Source of the DNA: Chloroflexota bacterium
GTDB lineage: Bacteria; Chloroflexota; Anaerolineae; Caldilineales; Caldilineaceae
Length of the DNA stretch: 8,134 nt
NCBI GenBank assembly: GCA_003577365.1
Contig: QEUY01000416.1
Coordinates: 1 to 8,134 of the forward strand
Direction: 5' to 3'
Shown here: positions 6,921 through 8,134 of the stretch, in pieces
How the letters are laid out: each line of letters opens with the position of its first letter
Numbering within the stretch: the stretch's first letter is position 1
Made by a program: the position numbers and the translations under genes
Notes under the pieces: model-generated
The model's database searches: none
The model's input: only the letters and a program-made list of their open reading frames with translations
Told to the model about the DNA's origin: nothing

Positions 6921-8132
6921 TTATGCCGGTTCGGTCGAAAGCAGACCGGCTTCTACCGCGCTCTCGACGAGTTTCGTCTCGGTCTGCTTTTTGCCCTGCA
7001 TATCCTCTGCCACCAGTTGGTCGCGCATGCGCAGCGTGTCGAGCACCTCCATCTGAACCCAGGCGATCAACATCTGCAGCCCGATCAGTGACAGACAGGC
7101 GCTGGTCAGATAATAGAGCCAGAGCTGCTCCACCGTCCACCCGGCGAGCGCCAGCGCCAGGCTGAGCGCGCCGAGCGCCACCCCCAGCGCCAGCGCCAGG
7201 ACGCCGCTCCAACCAAACGCTTTGTCCAGGCGCAGCGACGACAGCCCGCGGCCCAGCAGCCCCTGGCGCACGGGCGACTTGTGGAAGAGCGCCACGAAGT
7301 AGTTAAAGCTGTAGCCCAATGCCAGCGTGCTGACGCCGCTCACGGCCAGCACCAGCCCCGAAAAGACCGCAAACGCCCCTAGCGGGCTGATCTGCTGCAC
7401 CCCGCTGAGGCGTACAGCCACCAGCCCCGCGCCGATCAGCCCCGCCAGCCCCAGCGCGACCAGGCCGATCAGCCCCAGCGGGCGCACCGGGTTATAGCAG
7501 AGCGCCGTCCAGACAATCGACTGGGCAAAACGCACGCCATCTCCGACGACGCTTAGCTTCGAGCGGCCGATGCGCTCGCTGTAGGGGATGGGGACTTCGA
7601 CAATGGCTAGCCGTTCATGCAGGCCGCGCGTGCTCATCACCGGTGTCAGGTTCAGCCCGTCCGGCAGCGGATAGATGCGCGGCAGAATGGCGCGCTTGAA
7701 GACGCGCATGCCGCTGGCCGAGTCGGAGACGGCGCGGGCGCTGATCACGCTCAACAGGCGCGCAAAGAGGAAATTGCCCAGCCGGCGCACCTTGGGCATC
7801 TCGCTCGCCGCGCCGGCCATGCGCGACCCGATCACCAGATCGGCGTCCTCGGTTTGCGCCACGGTGCAGAGCTTGGGGAACCATTCGGGCGGATAGGTGC
7901 CGTCGGCGTCGAGAAAGCCGATCCACGCGCCGCAGGCCGCGGCAAACCCCGTCTTGAGCGCCGCACCATAACCGCCGTTTTGGGCGTGCTGCAGCAGACG
8001 CAGGTTGGGCTGCGCTGGGATCATCTGCCGCACGACCTCGGCGGTGATCCCCTGTTCTACCATCGGCCGCGTCGGGTCTGTGAAAACGTGGTTGACGGCC
8101 AGCAGTTGCACCAGCGGGGCCAGATAGACGCG
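6921..8132 (-). CDS. GT2 polyprenyl-phosphate-type glycosyltransferase with four C-terminal membrane segments (5' partial)
   Basis: The frame is open to the right edge, so the N-terminus is missing; the GTG at 8111 is internal. The visible part shows the second half of a GT-A domain: 'NGGYGAALKTGF', then the metal/nucleotide-binding DADG (7899-7910), 'ADLVIGSRM', 'SDSASGMRVFKR' and 'VPIPYSERIGRSKLS', all typical of dolichol-phosphate mannosyltransferase, GtrB and ArnC relatives. These enzymes transfer a sugar from a nucleotide donor to polyprenyl phosphate at the cytoplasmic face of the membrane. About four hydrophobic segments follow (from about 7480 down to 7035), then a charged cytoplasmic tail. 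Near the edge, where these enzymes normally have 'VDDGSTD', the frame reads 'VNHVFTD'. It is the first visible gene of the minus-strand set, 76 bp before the radical SAM gene. Donor and acceptor cannot be assigned. Confidence 0.85.
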   Translation of the reverse strand, partial: RVYLAPLVQLLAVNHVFTDPTRPMVEQGITAEVVRQMIPAQPNLRLLQHAQNGGYGAALKTGFAAACGAWIGFLDADGTYPPEWFPKLCTVAQTEDADLVIGSRMAGAASEMPKVRRLGNFLFARLLSVISARAVSDSASGMRVFKRAILPRIYPLPDGLNLTPVMSTRGLHERLAIVEVPIPYSERIGRSKLSVVGDGVRFAQSIVWTALCYNPVRPLGLIGLVALGLAGLIGAGLVAVRLSGVQQISPLGAFAVFSGLVLAVSGVSTLALGYSFNYFVALFHKSPVRQGLLGRGLSSLRLDKAFGWSGVLALALGVALGALSLALALAGWTVEQLWLYYLTSACLSLIGLQMLIAWVQMEVLDTLRMRDQLVAEDMQGKKQTETKLVESAVEAGLLSTEPA

Positions 8133-8134
8133 GT

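Noticed and set aside
7140..7205. Short GCCAGC/AGCGCC repetition in the glycosyltransferase gene
   Set aside because: It encodes Ala/Leu-rich membrane helices and is irregular; codon bias and hydrophobic composition explain it.
1..8134. CRISPR arrays, tRNA or rRNA genes, insertion sequences, riboswitches
   Set aside because: None was seen on reading both strands. The only tandem repeat is the 14-bp triplet, which has no spacers, and the only strong hairpin is the convergent one.

Overview
The window is GC-rich throughout and almost entirely coding. It reads as a bacterial surface-glycan locus, probably from Chloroflexota (Anaerolineae/Caldilinea-type). That placement rests on the GC-rich coding style and on a secreted multidomain protein whose linker carries an 'LPLI' segment like the YLPLV/LPL linkers I associate with Chloroflexota exported proteins. 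It is an inference; no marker gene is present.

Layout. The left third (2-2848, + strand) is one long gene, cut by the window edge at its 5' end. It encodes a predicted extracellular protein with a large helical domain, an Ig-like domain, a Pro-rich linker, a CBM9/DOMON-like sugar-binding domain and a C-terminal DNRLRE-type beta domain. It converges on a minus-strand gene set that fills the rest of the window. The 51 bp between the two stop codons hold a 14-bp perfect stem-loop that probably terminates both transcripts.

The minus-strand set, in transcription order (right to left), is: (1) a polyprenyl-phosphate-type GT2 glycosyltransferase with four C-terminal membrane segments, cut by the right edge; (2) a B12-binding-type radical SAM enzyme; (3) an O-antigen ligase/polymerase-type membrane protein with C-terminal TPRs; (4) a left-handed beta-helix acyltransferase of the WbpD/WlbB type with a C-terminal zinc-ribbon-like motif. 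Genes 2 and 3 share an ATGA overlap. Genes 3 and 4 overlap by 26 bp or are separated by one base, depending on the start. Genes 1 and 2 are separated by 76 bp that contain three perfect copies of a 14-bp repeat ending at the Shine-Dalgarno sequence of gene 2.

How they may work together (inference). The glycosyltransferase would load a sugar on a lipid carrier or extend a lipid-linked glycan. The acyltransferase would N-acylate an amino sugar. The Wzy/WaaL-type protein would polymerise or transfer the glycan outside the membrane. The radical SAM enzyme would make an unknown modification of a lipid or sugar. The convergent secreted protein could bind or process a polysaccharide, but nothing shows it belongs to the same pathway.

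No RNA gene, CRISPR array, insertion sequence or gene-free stretch over 300 bp was seen. The operon promoter and the 5' ends of the two edge genes lie outside the window.
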